Source of the DNA: Turnera subulata
Lineage: Eukaryota > Streptophyta > Magnoliopsida > Malpighiales > Passifloraceae
Assembly: GCA_028386065.3 (NCBI GenBank)
Contig: JAKUCV010004525.1
Span: forward strand, 4,377 to 68,376
Reading direction: 5' to 3'
Length of the DNA stretch: 64,000 bases
The position numbers and the translations under genes were made by a program. Below the pieces are notes generated by a model that was given only the letters and a program-made list of their open reading frames with translations, searched no databases and was not told where the DNA came from. Within the stretch, counting starts at the first letter, position 1. Each line of letters begins with the position of its first letter. Below, one piece after another: positions 1-8,913 of the stretch.

Positions 1-426
1 TCCACAAATATGGGGATGATTTATAAGGATTTTTGGATGCCATCCCCGGACATTTTGATCTCATCTATGGTGCTTTTCCATTTTTCCCGTTTTACGGGAT
101 TTTAATTGTTCCAAAAATAAAAATTCGGATTTCCACACCTCACAAAAATCTAAAATTTTACAGGTTGTTGGACTGGACTTTTATTCGTGTGTGTACAAAA
201 TTTCAGCTCAAAACTCAAAAATCAAAATTTCAACTCAAAACTCAAAAATCGCATAAATAGCGCACCAATGGCGCACCAATGAGCAATCTCCAATTCCACC
301 ATGTCAATTGCTACCTAAGATGATTTAAAAATTGTGGGGATGATTTATAAGAATTTTTGGATGCCTTCCTCGGACAGTTTGAGGTCTTCTGAGGTGCTTT
401 TCCATTTTAGCCGATTTAAGGGATTT
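1..426 (+). repeat. Satellite array, left flank of copia copy 1 (plus polarity)
   Basis: About one and a third monomers of the satellite that fills 15799-58777. Landmarks are ATGGGGATGATTTATAAGG, a TTCCCCGGACATTTTGA-like stretch, the TTTACGGGATTTTAATTGTTCC block, the CTCAAAACTCAAAAATC block and a short CACCAATGGCGC array, then the landmarks restart near 335. The array stops inside a monomer at GGGATTT, where the copia LTR begins. The 5 bases before the LTR (GATTT, 422-426) would be the target duplication, but the matching right-hand copy falls in the assembly gap. Small ORFs here are by-products of the repeat. Confidence 0.9.
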
Positions 427-1018
427 TGTTAGCCTAAACATGGGTCTAATACTTTAATTAGTGTTAATTCATAATTAATCATGTTTAGTGTGTTGATATA
501 TTATGATTTTGATGACTAACAAACTGGATTAGATGTTTGCCATATATACTTGTGTTGAGTTTTCTCGCAGGTTGGTTTTCAGCTTGGTTTCTCAGCTTGG
601 TTTCAGAAGAAACCACACCTGTCTGTCAACATCGTGGTCCCAACTGCAAGTGGCCAAGGGGTCCCAATGGTCCATACAGCAATTAAGGCCAACTCCCAAC
701 TACTCCAACGGGCAGAGAAAATGGTCCAACACTGGAGAGAAGTCTTCAACCCTTGTTTCTCACCTCTCTTTGATCAATTATGAGAAGGGGACCATGTGGT
801 CCACACTTATGGTTCCGGATTGCTAAAAATGGAATGCTTTCAAGTAATTGAGCTGCAAAGAGAGTGGACTTCCTGAAATGAACCCAACACCAGCTAGTGG
901 ATTGAGGAGTCAACTCTGAAGACTGATTTGTACCACATAGCCGTTGGATGAAGAGCTGAAGAGTACTTTAGAGCCGTTGGGTGAAGATCTTCCTACCTAC
1001 CCCCACCAACTCAAGCAC

Positions 1019-1026
1019 TATATAAG
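1019..1026 (+). promoter_or_regulatory. TATA box of copia copy 1 5' LTR
   Basis: TATATAAG preceded by CAAGCAC, conserved at the same place in the 3' LTR (14938-14945) and in copy 2 (59348-59355). It would drive the genomic RNA, with the R/U5 region downstream. The exact start site cannot be read from sequence. Confidence 0.75.
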
Positions 1027-1238
1027 GAAGGCCATTGCATATCTTTCTTCCTCATCCCAGCCATTTGAAAACGTGCTATTGAGTTGATTCTTGAGCTTAT
1101 ACCTGCTGTGTTCTTGCTGTTCTTGAGAGCTTTGAATTTGTGCTTTATCTTGTTCTCCAAGTCCTTACAAAGGGTAGAGTATTTAGGCAAGACCAGTATA
1201 GTATTGCTGGGTCCTCAAATCAGGGTTTTGATTTGAGT

Positions 1239-1385
1239 AAAGGTTAGAGTTTAGCCTGGGAAAAACTTGTAAAGGTTATAGCTTAGCCTGCAAAAGCTTG
1301 TGTATGTAAAGGTTTGAGCTTAGCCTGCAAAAGCTTGGTTTCTGTAATAGGTTGAGGCTGATCCCGCAAAAGCCTAAGTTAGTGA
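1239..1385 (+). repeat. Tandem repeat in the R/U5 region of the LTR
   Basis: Four degenerate units of about 32-39 bp built on AAAGGTT.GAGCTTAGCCTG followed by CAAAAGCTTG. The same array is at about 15158-15303 and 59567-59710, so it is an old family feature. It lies downstream of the TATA box and would be transcribed. Confidence 0.8.
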
Positions 1386-1624
1386 GGGTTTGAAATCCTA
1401 AAGGAGGGCCCTTTAGGTAGTGGAGTCCCTGGTGAGGGGGAACCACTCTAAAATCACTGTGTCATATTCTCTCTTCCCTCTGCTCTTTTATAATTCTGCT
1501 TGTGATTACTGTTAGTTCTGTGAGTGAGTGGTTTGTGAAGAAACCATTTGGTTTTTCAGAAACCAACCGCAATTAAGGTGTAGCCTGATTCACCCCCCCT
1601 CTCAGGCCTATCTGGGCTAACAAT

Positions 1625-1637
1625 TGGTAGCGGAGCC
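1625..1637 (+). promoter_or_regulatory. Primer binding site of copia copy 1
   Basis: TGGTAGCGGAGCC starts 2 bases after the LTR. It resembles the usual plant initiator-Met tRNA site (TGGTATCAGAGC) with changes at several positions. Copy 2 has TGGTAGCGGAGC at 59982, and the nested Ty3-type element carries the same 13 nt at 8134-8146 on the minus strand. Confidence 0.85.
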
Positions 1638-1677
1638 ACGTCCTCAGTACAAGGAGTAACATCCAGAGGCAAAGATC

Positions 1678-3531
1678 ATGGCTTATGAGGGTAATAGCAT
1701 CAACAAAGCACCCTACTTCGATGGTGCAAACTTTGATTACTGGAAGTTCAGAATGAAGATCTTCCTTGAAGGCAAAGATCTGGAGATGTGGAACATAGTC
1801 CAGCATCCTTATGCCAGACCACTAAGGGATATGCAGTTCTGGTCAGATGAGGAGCTCAGAAAGTCTAAGCTTGATGCTCAAGCAAAGAATGTGCTTCTTT
1901 GTGAAATAAGTGAGAGTGAGTTTCAAAGAGTCAGATCTTGTGAAACTGCCTATGAGATCTGGAGGCTTCTATGTGTCACTCATGAAGGCACAAACCAAGT
2001 GAAGGAGTCAAGGCTCAATCGTCTCATGAGGGACTATGAACTGTTTCAGATGGTTTCTGGTGAAACCATACAGGAGATGGATACTCGCTTCATAATTATG
2101 TGCAACAGTCTTGCAACTCTTGGAAAGGTTATCACACACAGAGAGAAGGTTGCAAAGGTACTTAGGTCTCTACCTAAGGAATGGGAGCCCAAGGTTACTG
2201 CCATAGAAGAAGCTCAGAACTTGAACACTCTCACTTATGATGAGCTGACTGGCAAGCTTATAGTGCATGGTTCCAAGCTTGAAACCAAGGAACCAAAGAA
2301 GAAGGACCTGGCCTTAAAATCCCAAGATTCTGATGATGATAGTGATTTAGATGTTTGCACTCCTTACAAAGAGATTTGTAAGATACTTCAAGAAGAAGCA
2401 ACTCAAGGGAAGAAGTCCTAAAAGTGTGAAGATTGATGAGCCAAAAAGGGACCCCTTGACATACTTTGGTTGCAACCGCCCTGGTCACATCAAATTAGAG
2501 TGTCCCTACCAAAAGAAGAACAGATATGATTCTTCAAAAATCAAAGGGAAGAAGGTCATGTTTGCTTGGGATGACTCGGATTCTTCAAGTGATTCTGAGG
2601 CAGATGAGGATGCAAACTTGTGTCTCATGGCTCAAGATGATTCTGAGGTAGATGACTCACCTGACTTTACTTTTGATGAATTACAAGATGCTTTTGCTGA
2701 ATTGCATGATAGATATAAGGAAGTTCTTAAAAAGAACAAAGCATATAAGAAACGCATTGATTTACTTGAATATGATGCTGATGCACATAGAAATGCATAT
2801 GAAAAGCTTGATACTGCTCATACTGAAGTTTGTAGGTCATATGAAACTCTAAAAGCTGAAAAAATTGCTCATAGCGAACTAGAAAAATTAAATGCTTCTA
2901 GTAATGCTAACAGTGAGTTGTTGGTCATGGAGAATAGTAATCTTAAAGAGAAAGTTAGAGATCTTAAACAGTCTCTTGAGAAATTCACCAGTGGAACTGA
3001 AAATCTAAATATATTGTTAGGACAGCAAAGACACTCTGTGCAGAAAGAAGGAATAGGGGCTACACATGTGGTTTTTGAAAAACCAAACACTTCTGTGCAT
3101 TTTGTCAAGGCGGGATCTGATGTGCCTGTAACTACTTATGTGCATGCTAACAAACAATATCAGACTGCTAAGAATGCTAAGATAGGATCCAGAATGCAAT
3201 ATAGACACAGATCTCCTAACAAGGCATACAAACCAAAGGATTCCAGTGTGGTTTTTAACAAACCAAACCAGTATGTGCCATTCGTTCGAACTAGGTCTGG
3301 AAAACCATATACACCAAGGACAAACATGTATCCACCTAGGAGAAACTATCAATGCATTCACATGGATTCAATGCATCTCATATTACATGCTATTGTTCTG
3401 GTAAAGCTGGTCATGGTATTAGAACTTGTTGGTTTAAGAAGAGAAACAGTAATGTGAAGTATGTGTGGGTTCCGAAAGGAACCAAGCCTAACCCTGAAGG
3501 ACCCAAGTTTGTTTGGGTACCTAAAGCTTGA
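1678..3531 (+). pseudogene. gag: gag of copia copy 1 (two frameshifts)
   Basis: Encodes the structural protein that packages genomic RNA in virus-like particles. ATG at 1678; the N-terminal part is a typical plant copia Gag (FDGANFDYWKFRMKIFLEGK, then the UBN2-type helical region with RLMRDYELF). Compared with copy 2, one extra base near 2345 shifts the frame, so the gene continues at 2351-3457 and then returns to the first frame near 3370-3388. The first zinc knuckle (2462-2503) has Tyr in place of its first Cys (YFGC instead of CFGC). The second (3388-3429, C-X2-C-X4-H-X4-C) is intact but lies beyond the second shift. An acidic D/S stretch and a long coiled-coil-like region separate the knuckles. 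Gag ends at TGA 3529-3531. Confidence 0.88.
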
Positions 3532-3540
3532 TCATATTGA
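3529..3540 (+). promoter_or_regulatory. gag-pol boundary with two in-frame TGA codons
   Basis: Gag's final frame ends with TGA at 3529, and a second TGA lies in the same frame at 3538, followed by CAG. Pol continues in that frame. Copy 2 has the same arrangement at 61737-61748. Gag and pol in one frame separated by a stop is known for SIRE1. A double TGA held in two diverged copies suggests a functional expression control rather than decay. See findings. Confidence 0.6.
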
Positions 3541-5042
3541 CAGGATACTAGGGATGAATGGATCTTGGACAGTGGGTGTTCAAGGCATATGACGGGAGAC
3601 TTATCCATGTTCTCATCCCTAACTGAGAAGGACCGAGGTAATGTAACTTTTGGTGATAAGTCAAAAGGGAAAATCCTTGGTCTTGGTAATGTTGGTTCTA
3701 ACCCTGTTATTGAGCATGTTTTATTTGTTGATAATCTGAAGTATAATCTGCTAAGTATTAGCCAGTTATGTGATAAAGGATATAGGGTTGTTTTTGAAAC
3801 TTCTAGATGTTTGGTTTTAGACAAAAACCAAGTGGTTTTTGTTGGCAACAGAAAAGGCAACATATATTCTATAAACTTATGCAATGTTTCTGACCCTGAG
3901 TTCAAATGTTTAAGTGCAAGAACAGAGACACCAACCCTTTGGCACAGAAGGCTTGGCCATGCAAATTTGGAGCTCATCTCAAATTTTTCCAAGAAGGAGT
4001 TGGTAAGAGGTCTGCCTAAGCTCAAGTATGAGAAAGAAACCTCATGCAGAGCCTGTCAGCTTGGAAAACAGGTTAAAAGTTCCTTTAAAGCTAAGCATAC
4101 TATTTCTACATCTAGGCCCCTTGAGCTATTGCATATTGACTTGTTTGGACCTATGAGAACAGTAAGTCTAGGTGGTAAGAGTTATGTATTTGTGATTGTG
4201 GATGATTATTCAAGGTATACATGGGTATTATTTCTTGCACAGAAAGATCATGCATGCTTTGAATTTGGTACTCTTGTTAGGCATCTACAAAATGAAAAAG
4301 GCTATAAAATTTCTAAAATTAGAAGTGATCATGGAGGTGAATTTGATAACCTTGTCTTTAAACACTTCTGTGAGCAAAGTGGTATTGAACACACCTTTTC
4401 GACTCCTAGAACGCCTCAACAAAATGGGGTAGTTGAAAGGAAGAATCGAACTTTGCAAGAAATGGCTAGAACTATGCTTAATGAGCATAAGTTACCTGCA
4501 TATTTTGGGCAGAGGGTGTAAACACAGCATGCTACATTCTAAATAGAGTATCCTTACGTCCTTTAATTAAAATGAGATATGGTTTGATAAGAAACCAAGC
4601 ATCAGTTACTTTCGTGTTTTTGGGTCTAAATGTTATATACTTAATACTAAGGATAACCTTGATAAATTTGATGCTAAATCTGATGATGGTGTTTTCCTTG
4701 GGTATTCACTTACTAGTAAGGCATATAGAGTGTATAATAAAAGAACCTTGGTTGTAGAAGAAACCATGCATGTTGTATTTGATGAAATTGACCCTTGTGA
4801 TGAAAGTGATGATATAGATACTGACATAGCATCTGATAAGCAACCACATATTATCAATCGTGAGAATTCTGTGGAAAAGGAGAATGAACCACCTGTGCTG
4901 GCACCACCTACACCTTCTGTGTAGGAACTAAGAGTGGAACCAAGCGTCCAACCATGCCTGGAACCAGTGATCCAACCAAGTAGTTCTGGTGAAGAACCAA
5001 ATATAGCAGAAGGATCAACTTCCCATGGAAACATCAGGGCAC
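3541..5042 (+). pseudogene. pol: pol 5' part of copia copy 1: protease and integrase (broken)
   Basis: Protease: [13 protein letters not shown] with the catalytic Asp at 3568-3570. Integrase: HHCC-type zinc domain (WHRRLGH ... CRACQLGK, about 3940-4060), then the DDE core with Asp at 4138 (HIDLFG), Asp at 4327 (SDHGGEF) and Glu at 4435 (VVERKN). Compared with copy 2, loss of one C near 4504 shifts the frame and stops it at 4519-4521. About a dozen bases are missing near 4566-4578, and a TTG Leu codon has become TAG at 4922-4924. The C-terminal linker carries the 12-bp GGAACCA-type repeats. At 5043 the gene is interrupted by the nested element and resumes at 8909. Confidence 0.9.
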
Positions 5043-5047
5043 CCAGG
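5043..5047. repeat. Target-site duplication, left copy (CCAGG)
   Basis: CCAGG directly before the nested element; identical to 8909-8913 directly after it. It fixes the element boundaries to the base. Confidence 0.9.
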
Positions 5048-5385
5048 TGATACGGCAACACTACCAGAACAAAGCTAGATAGCAGCTCCGATTCAATCGA
5101 GTCACCAAGATCAGAAATCAATTCAACCAAAAGCTTTAGTGATTACCTCTACCACCTCAAAACACAACAAAGGCGTTAAGCAACAATAGAGTAATAAACA
5201 CAAGGAATCTTGTAAACGCTACAAGCAATTCAATTACTTGATGAGTAAACACAATCCCTAAAATAAACAAGAGAGAAATCCATCTAACTTGCAAAGCAAG
5301 GTTTAAGAGAACCTCTAACTTTATTAGCAAAATAGCTATCAATAAACAATATTCATCATCCCTCCAAAATATGAACCCCAAGGGT

Positions 5386-5395
5386 CTTATTTATA
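5386..5395 (-). promoter_or_regulatory. TATA box of the nested element's 3' LTR
   Basis: TATAAATAAG on the minus strand, aligned with TATAAATAG at 8471-8479 in the other LTR, in an otherwise diverged segment. Confidence 0.6.
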
Positions 5396-5467
5396 CTAGT
5401 CTAATACTAAACCCTATTGGACTTGGACTTGTAACTAAAATAACAAAACAAAATAAAACGACTTTAT

Positions 5468-5491
5468 GTTACTATTCACGTGAACAGTAAC
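5468..5491 (-). promoter_or_regulatory. 24-bp near-perfect palindrome centred on a G-box
   Basis: Two 12-base halves, GTTACTATTCAC and GTGAACAGTAAC, form an inverted repeat with one mismatch; the centre is CACGTG (5477-5482), the plant G-box core. It lies about 75 bp upstream of the minus-strand TATA box. The other LTR lacks the palindrome but has the right half-site in tandem (8500-8579). Binding of bZIP or bHLH factors is inference from the core motif. Confidence 0.6.
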
Positions 5492-5576
5492 CCTAACTCA
5501 AAAGTGAATTGGATTTGTAATTCTAATTCCCTAATGGACTAGGCTTTATAAATAAAAATAAACCCAACTTAAATAA

Positions 5577-7346
5577 CTAAAGCCTAACAATTAATGGCCC
5601 AAATAATAAATAACACCAAGCCGAAATTATAATCCATAAATAATAAAATTCGGCTAAACTAAAATAATAAAAATAATTGATGTCGACATGGGCCCCACTT
5701 TCTCCAGCTAGATTGTCATTATGGGCCCCACTCTTCTCCAAGCTTATTCTCCATCTCTTCTTGAATTTCTTGTGAGAACGAATCTTGGACATGATTCTAA
5801 AAGTGAGCTTGTGATGATGAACTTTGAGCTTGTTAGAATACATCCAAGTTCCTTGCTTGTCGTTATTGCTTCCTCCATTGTCGCCTTGGCGTGCATTATT
5901 CTTCCAGTCTCTAAGCTTGCCTAGGTGATTTGCATCATTCCCTCCCTCCTCAAAACGATTCGTCCTCGAATCGATACCTACAAAATCAATTGGAGGAAAT
6001 TTAGCAATATCGAAAGTAGTACGAACACTATACTCACCTTGCGAACCAATCATTATGCACAAAGGACCAAGCTTCAAGCTTCTAGCTTCGCCTCCCGGAT
6101 CAAGCAACATGCAAGTAGCATTAATTTGTTCCTTCCAAAACAATAACTCAGAAGTATGCATAACAAGTAATTTATGTGGATGAAAACCAATAAAGTAAGA
6201 ATTTAAATTACTCATCATGTTATCCAATTTAGGCATTAAAGTCATAGAAAAGGAACTTAAAACCTGATGCTCCCTTTTGATTGTAATCGGCGCCCTATGT
6301 ATAGAACCTTCTTCTCCTAGGGCCGGCAATCTTTTAGGACAAGCATCTTTAGGAACCTGCAAAAGAAACACATCACATCTAGAAAGACAAGGGTTAAGGT
6401 TAGCTTTAAACCAAGCTTCCTTGTATAAGAGTACAAACAAACTCTTCTTTTCCTCATATTCAACCCTCACTTCTCTCTCATTTGAGCCCTTTAACACAAT
6501 TTCTTTTGAGGCTTCTTTTATCTCTTTTCTTCTCTCACTCTCGGCTTCCTCTTTCTTTTCTTCTCTTTTATTTTCTTTTGAACTCTCCTCTCCTTTTGCA
6601 AGGCTCTCAGCCTTCCTCTCTAGCTCACCTTTTGCAAGGCTCTCAGCCTTCCTCTCTTTCTCACTAGTGTTACAAGATTCGGCCTCTTTCTCCTTCTGCC
6701 ATGCCTCCACACTCCTCTTCACATGCATTTGATCTTCATAAACTTCCTTTGGAGACAAGGGCGCAAGTGAAACTCTCCTTTCTCCCATGGTAAAAGAATA
6801 CCAATTCTTGAACCCATCATGCACAACTCTTCTATCATATTTCCAGGGTTTACCAAACAACAGATGACACGTATCCATAGGCACAACATCACACAATGCT
6901 TGGTCAAAATATCGGCCAATGGAAAAAGGAACAAGGACTTGTTTGATTACCTCGATTTCTCCCATATCATTCTTCCTTTGTAACTTGTAAGGTTTAGGAT
7001 GCTTTTGCCATGCCAATCCCATGCGATCCACTAGCATTGAACTAACCATATTGGTGCAGCTTCCTCCATCAATAATCAAGCTACATGCTTTGTCATTCAC
7101 CAAGCATCTTGTTTGGAAAATATTCGCCCTTTGACCAACACCATCTTCCTTGAGTTGAGCATTCAGCACACGCCTAGTATCAGGCAGTTCTTCCTCTCTT
7201 GGCGCCACCCTTGCAATAGAAAGCTCTTGAATGGATTGTGCTTGCCGATCCATTTTAGCATTCATCTCAGCAAGTTGCTGAAATAACCTCTCTATGGTCT
7301 CCATGGTTACGGGCGTCCCCTCACCAGAATTACTCCCTCCAGACAT
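5577..7346 (-). CDS. Gag-protease fusion ORF of the nested element (589 aa)
   Basis: Uninterrupted from ATG at 7346 (minus strand). Residues 1-50 look like the N-terminus of a Ty3/gypsy Gag (ETIERLFQQLAEMNAKMDRQ, coiled-coil-like). Residues about 83-190 are a retropepsin-like protease with IDGGSCTN and, later, CDVVPMD and a GKPWKYDRRVVHDGF tail typical of plant Ty3 elements. Residues about 195-310 are an E/K-rich linker holding two 12-residue repeats with ERKAESLAKGE. The tail near residue 455 (IDSRTNRFEEGGNDANH) resembles the very end of a full Ty3 polyprotein, so capsid centre, zinc knuckle, RT, RNase H and integrase appear deleted in frame. The last part (from 5937 down) is translated LTR. 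An ORF this long and open suggests recent function or recent insertion. Confidence 0.8.
   Translation of the reverse strand: MSGGSNSGEGTPVTMETIERLFQQLAEMNAKMDRQAQSIQELSIARVAPREEELPDTRRVLNAQLKEDGVGQRANIFQTRCLVNDKACSLIIDGGSCTNMVSSMLVDRMGLAWQKHPKPYKLQRKNDMGEIEVIKQVLVPFSIGRYFDQALCDVVPMDTCHLLFGKPWKYDRRVVHDGFKNWYSFTMGERRVSLAPLSPKEVYEDQMHVKRSVEAWQKEKEAESCNTSEKERKAESLAKGELERKAESLAKGEESSKENKREEKKEEAESERRKEIKEASKEIVLKGSNEREVRVEYEEKKSLFVLLYKEAWFKANLNPCLSRCDVFLLQVPKDACPKRLPALGEEGSIHRAPITIKREHQVLSSFSMTLMPKLDNMMSNLNSYFIGFHPHKLLVMHTSELLFWKEQINATCMLLDPGGEARSLKLGPLCIMIGSQGEYSVRTTFDIAKFPPIDFVGIDSRTNRFEEGGNDANHLGKLRDWKNNARQGDNGGSNNDKQGTWMYSNKLKVHHHKLTFRIMSKIRSHKKFKKRWRISLEKSGAHNDNLAGESGAHVDINYFYYFSLAEFYYLWIIISAWCYLLFGPLIVRL
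5938..5951 (-). promoter_or_regulatory. Polypurine tract of the nested element
   Basis: On the minus strand GAGGAGGGAGGGAA abuts the 3' LTR start (TGATGCAAATC). It is the expected plus-strand DNA primer site. Confidence 0.8.
6592..6663 (-). repeat. 36-bp tandem duplication in the linker of the nested ORF
   Basis: Two adjacent 36-bp units differing at two bases. In frame they encode two 12-residue E/K/A-rich repeats. A multiple of three keeps the ORF open. Confidence 0.8.
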
Positions 7347-8125
7347 GATGTGATACCTGCAAGAAACTGATTAGTAATAAAAGCTCCTCACGTGTATCCC
7401 TCGTGTTTGTCTCTCGTGGCAATTGATGGAACACTCGCCTTTTACCTCTCCTGAAATCTCACTTTGTTTATTCTTTGGGACTAGTAAATCTTATCAAATA
7501 ACAAACAACCTGCAACACTTCAAGAAAGAGTCAACGAATTCCTAATCAAGAAGTAAGACAATTCGATTCTAGAGGCAAGATAACTCCTGAAAGATAAGAT
7601 AGTCACACACAAGAACAAGATAATGTATGTGAAGAATATTGTAGTAATTGAACAATAAGACACAAAGATTGCTCAATTCGATAGGCTGAAATAAAAGAAC
7701 ACAACAAATCAGCAGAATCAAAGAAAGTTACCCAACTAGATACCCTAACAACCTGCGGAAAGTATCCCAATCAAGCAAATTCCTGCAATTCAAAACAAAC
7801 ACTTGCCGAATTCCTTCAATCACCAAGTCGATTTCAATATATTTCTCTCTTCTTTTTTTTTTTTTTTTTTCAAATTTTGCTGCCACCAATCGATTTCCAC
7901 CAACAATAAAAACAATCAACTCAAGACACTCCAAATCGATTGCACAATCAAATCGCAACAACTTTTTTTTTTTTTTATATATACTAATGAAATCGACTAC
8001 TCCCCAAATAAAAAGAAAAAGAAATCGAATTTTTTTTTTTTTTTTTTTATATTTCGGCAACACAACAACGAACACAAGAACAGAAAACTAAATTGCAGAA
8101 ATTAAAGGGATACGTAGTTGAAATT
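7347..8125 (-). other. Leader (untranslated region) of the nested element
   Basis: About 780 bp between PBS and the ATG on the minus strand. No long ORF. It has three long T runs on the plus strand near 7852-7870, 7966-7977 and 8031-8048 (A tracts in the RNA), the last next to a CTTTTTCTTTTTATTT-like stretch on the minus strand. Any packaging signal would be expected here, but none can be recognised by eye. Confidence 0.6.
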
Positions 8126-8133
8126 GATACCTA

Positions 8134-8146
8134 GGCTCCGCTACCA
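8134..8146 (-). promoter_or_regulatory. Primer binding site of the nested element
   Basis: Minus strand TGGTAGCGGAGCC, three bases inside the 5' LTR boundary at 8150. The same 13 nt serve the copia host (1625-1637); the sequence then differs (TAGGTATC against ACGTCCTC). Confidence 0.85.
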
Positions 8147-8470
8147 AGATGATACGGCAACACTACCAGAACAAAGCTAGATAGCACCTCCGATTCAATC
8201 GAGTCACCAAGATCAGAAATCAATTCAACCAAAAGCTTTAGTGATTACCTCTATCACCTCAAAACACAACAAAGGCGTTAAGCAACAATAGAGTAATAAA
8301 CACAAGGAATCTTGTAAACGCCACAAGCAATTCAATTACTTGATAAGTAAACACAATCCCTAAAATAAACAAGAAGAAATCAATTCTACTTGTAAATAAC
8401 CAAGGTAATAAAAACCTCAAACTTTTATTCTCAAATCTCAATGTGTGTCTAACAATGAACCCCAAGGGTT

Positions 8471-8479
8471 CTATTTATA
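8471..8479 (-). promoter_or_regulatory. TATA box of the nested element's 5' LTR
   Basis: TATAAATAG on the minus strand, with the 16-mer array starting about 20 bp upstream of it. Confidence 0.7.
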
Positions 8480-8499
8480 GGAGAAAACACCTCCTCAAA

Positions 8500-8579
8500 G
8501 TCGGTGAACAGTAACGTCGGTGAACAGTAAAGTCGGTGAACAGTAACGTCGGTGAACAGTGACGTCGGTGAACAGTGAC
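8500..8579 (-). repeat. Five tandem 16-bp units upstream of the TATA box
   Basis: Plus-strand unit GTCGGTGAACAGTAAC with minor variants (GTAAA once, GTGAC twice). The last two junctions create TGACGTCGG, an ACGT-core C-box/as-1-like motif. The position directly upstream of the TATA box suggests an enhancer (inference). Confidence 0.85.
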
Positions 8580-8908
8580 GTCGGCTCCTCCTTGAACTCC
8601 AAGTCTTGGCGCCGCCTTTCTTATTACTAGATGGACTAGGATTTAATTGAGCCCAAATAATAAAATAACTTTCTCCAGCTAGATTGTCATTGTGGGCCCC
8701 ACTCTTCTCCAAGCTTATTCTCCATCTCTTCTTGAATTTCTTGTGAGAACGAATCTTGGACATGATTCTAAAAGTGAGCTTGTGATGATGAACTTTGAGC
8801 TTGTTAGAATACATCCAAGTTCCTTGCTTGTCGTTATTGCTTCCTCCATTGTCGCCTTGGCGTGCATTATTCTTCCAGTCTCTAAGCTTGCCTAGGTGAT
8901 TTGCATCA

Positions 8909-8913
8909 CCAGG
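8909..8913. repeat. Target-site duplication, right copy (CCAGG)
   Basis: CCAGG immediately after the nested element; pairs with 5043-5047. Confidence 0.9.

Larger units (their letters stand above)
427..1622 (+). repeat. 5' LTR of copia copy 1
   Basis: Runs from TGTTAGCC to GGGCTAACA and is followed two bases later by the primer binding site. It matches 14370 onward (3' LTR) and 58778-59979 (copy 2). It has a TATATAAG box at 1019, four degenerate 32-39-bp direct repeats at 1239-1385 and a run of 7 C near its end (1593-1599). The 533-826 reading frame is incidental: its homologue in copy 2 does not keep the same frame. Confidence 0.95.
5048..5937 (-). repeat. 3' LTR of the nested element (890 bp)
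   Basis: Antisense LTR. On the plus strand it begins TGATACGGCAACAC and ends GATTTGCATCA. The outer parts (about 5048-5275 and 5690-5937) are nearly identical to the other LTR, while the centre is clearly different and 131 bp longer overall. TATA-like TATAAATAAG lies at 5386-5395 on the minus strand. The 3' end of the element's ORF reads into it. Confidence 0.92.
5048..8908 (-). mobile_element. Nested non-autonomous LTR retrotransposon of Ty3/gypsy descent (gag-protease only)
   Basis: Inserted antisense in copy 1's pol. Ends are TGAT and ATCA, flanked by a perfect 5-bp duplication CCAGG (5043-5047 and 8909-8913). On the minus strand: 5' LTR 8150-8908, PBS 8134-8146, an A-tract-rich leader, one ORF (7346 to 5577), purine tract 5938-5951, 3' LTR 5048-5937. 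No RT, RNase H or integrase is present, so it must have been moved by a partner's enzymes. Its structure fits the class of non-autonomous LTR elements that keep a gag-type ORF. Removing it and one CCAGG makes the host pol collinear with copy 2 at this point. Confidence 0.93.
8150..8908 (-). repeat. 5' LTR of the nested element (759 bp)
   Basis: On the plus strand it begins TGATACGGCAACAC, like 5048, and ends GATTTGCATCA. The central segment (about 8370-8670) differs strongly from the partner LTR and contains the 16-bp tandem array. TATA box at 8471-8479 on the minus strand. Confidence 0.92.

Noticed and set aside
533..826. 97-codon frame in the 5' LTR (also 14476-14745)
   Set aside because: Lies in LTR U3, frame not kept in copy 2, no domain; incidental.
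6277..6732. Plus-strand 151-codon Ser/Leu/Phe-rich frame
   Set aside because: Antisense shadow of the E/K-rich linker of the nested element's ORF.
7852..8048. T runs as a poly-A tail of a retroposed gene
   Set aside because: They are internal to an LTR element with defined LTRs, PBS and purine tract, and have no flanking duplication of their own.
8896..8913. Fusion of the nested LTR to copia RT as a new chimeric protein
   Set aside because: The frame opens upstream only by chance through the LTR end; no ATG start or promoter is seen in that direction.
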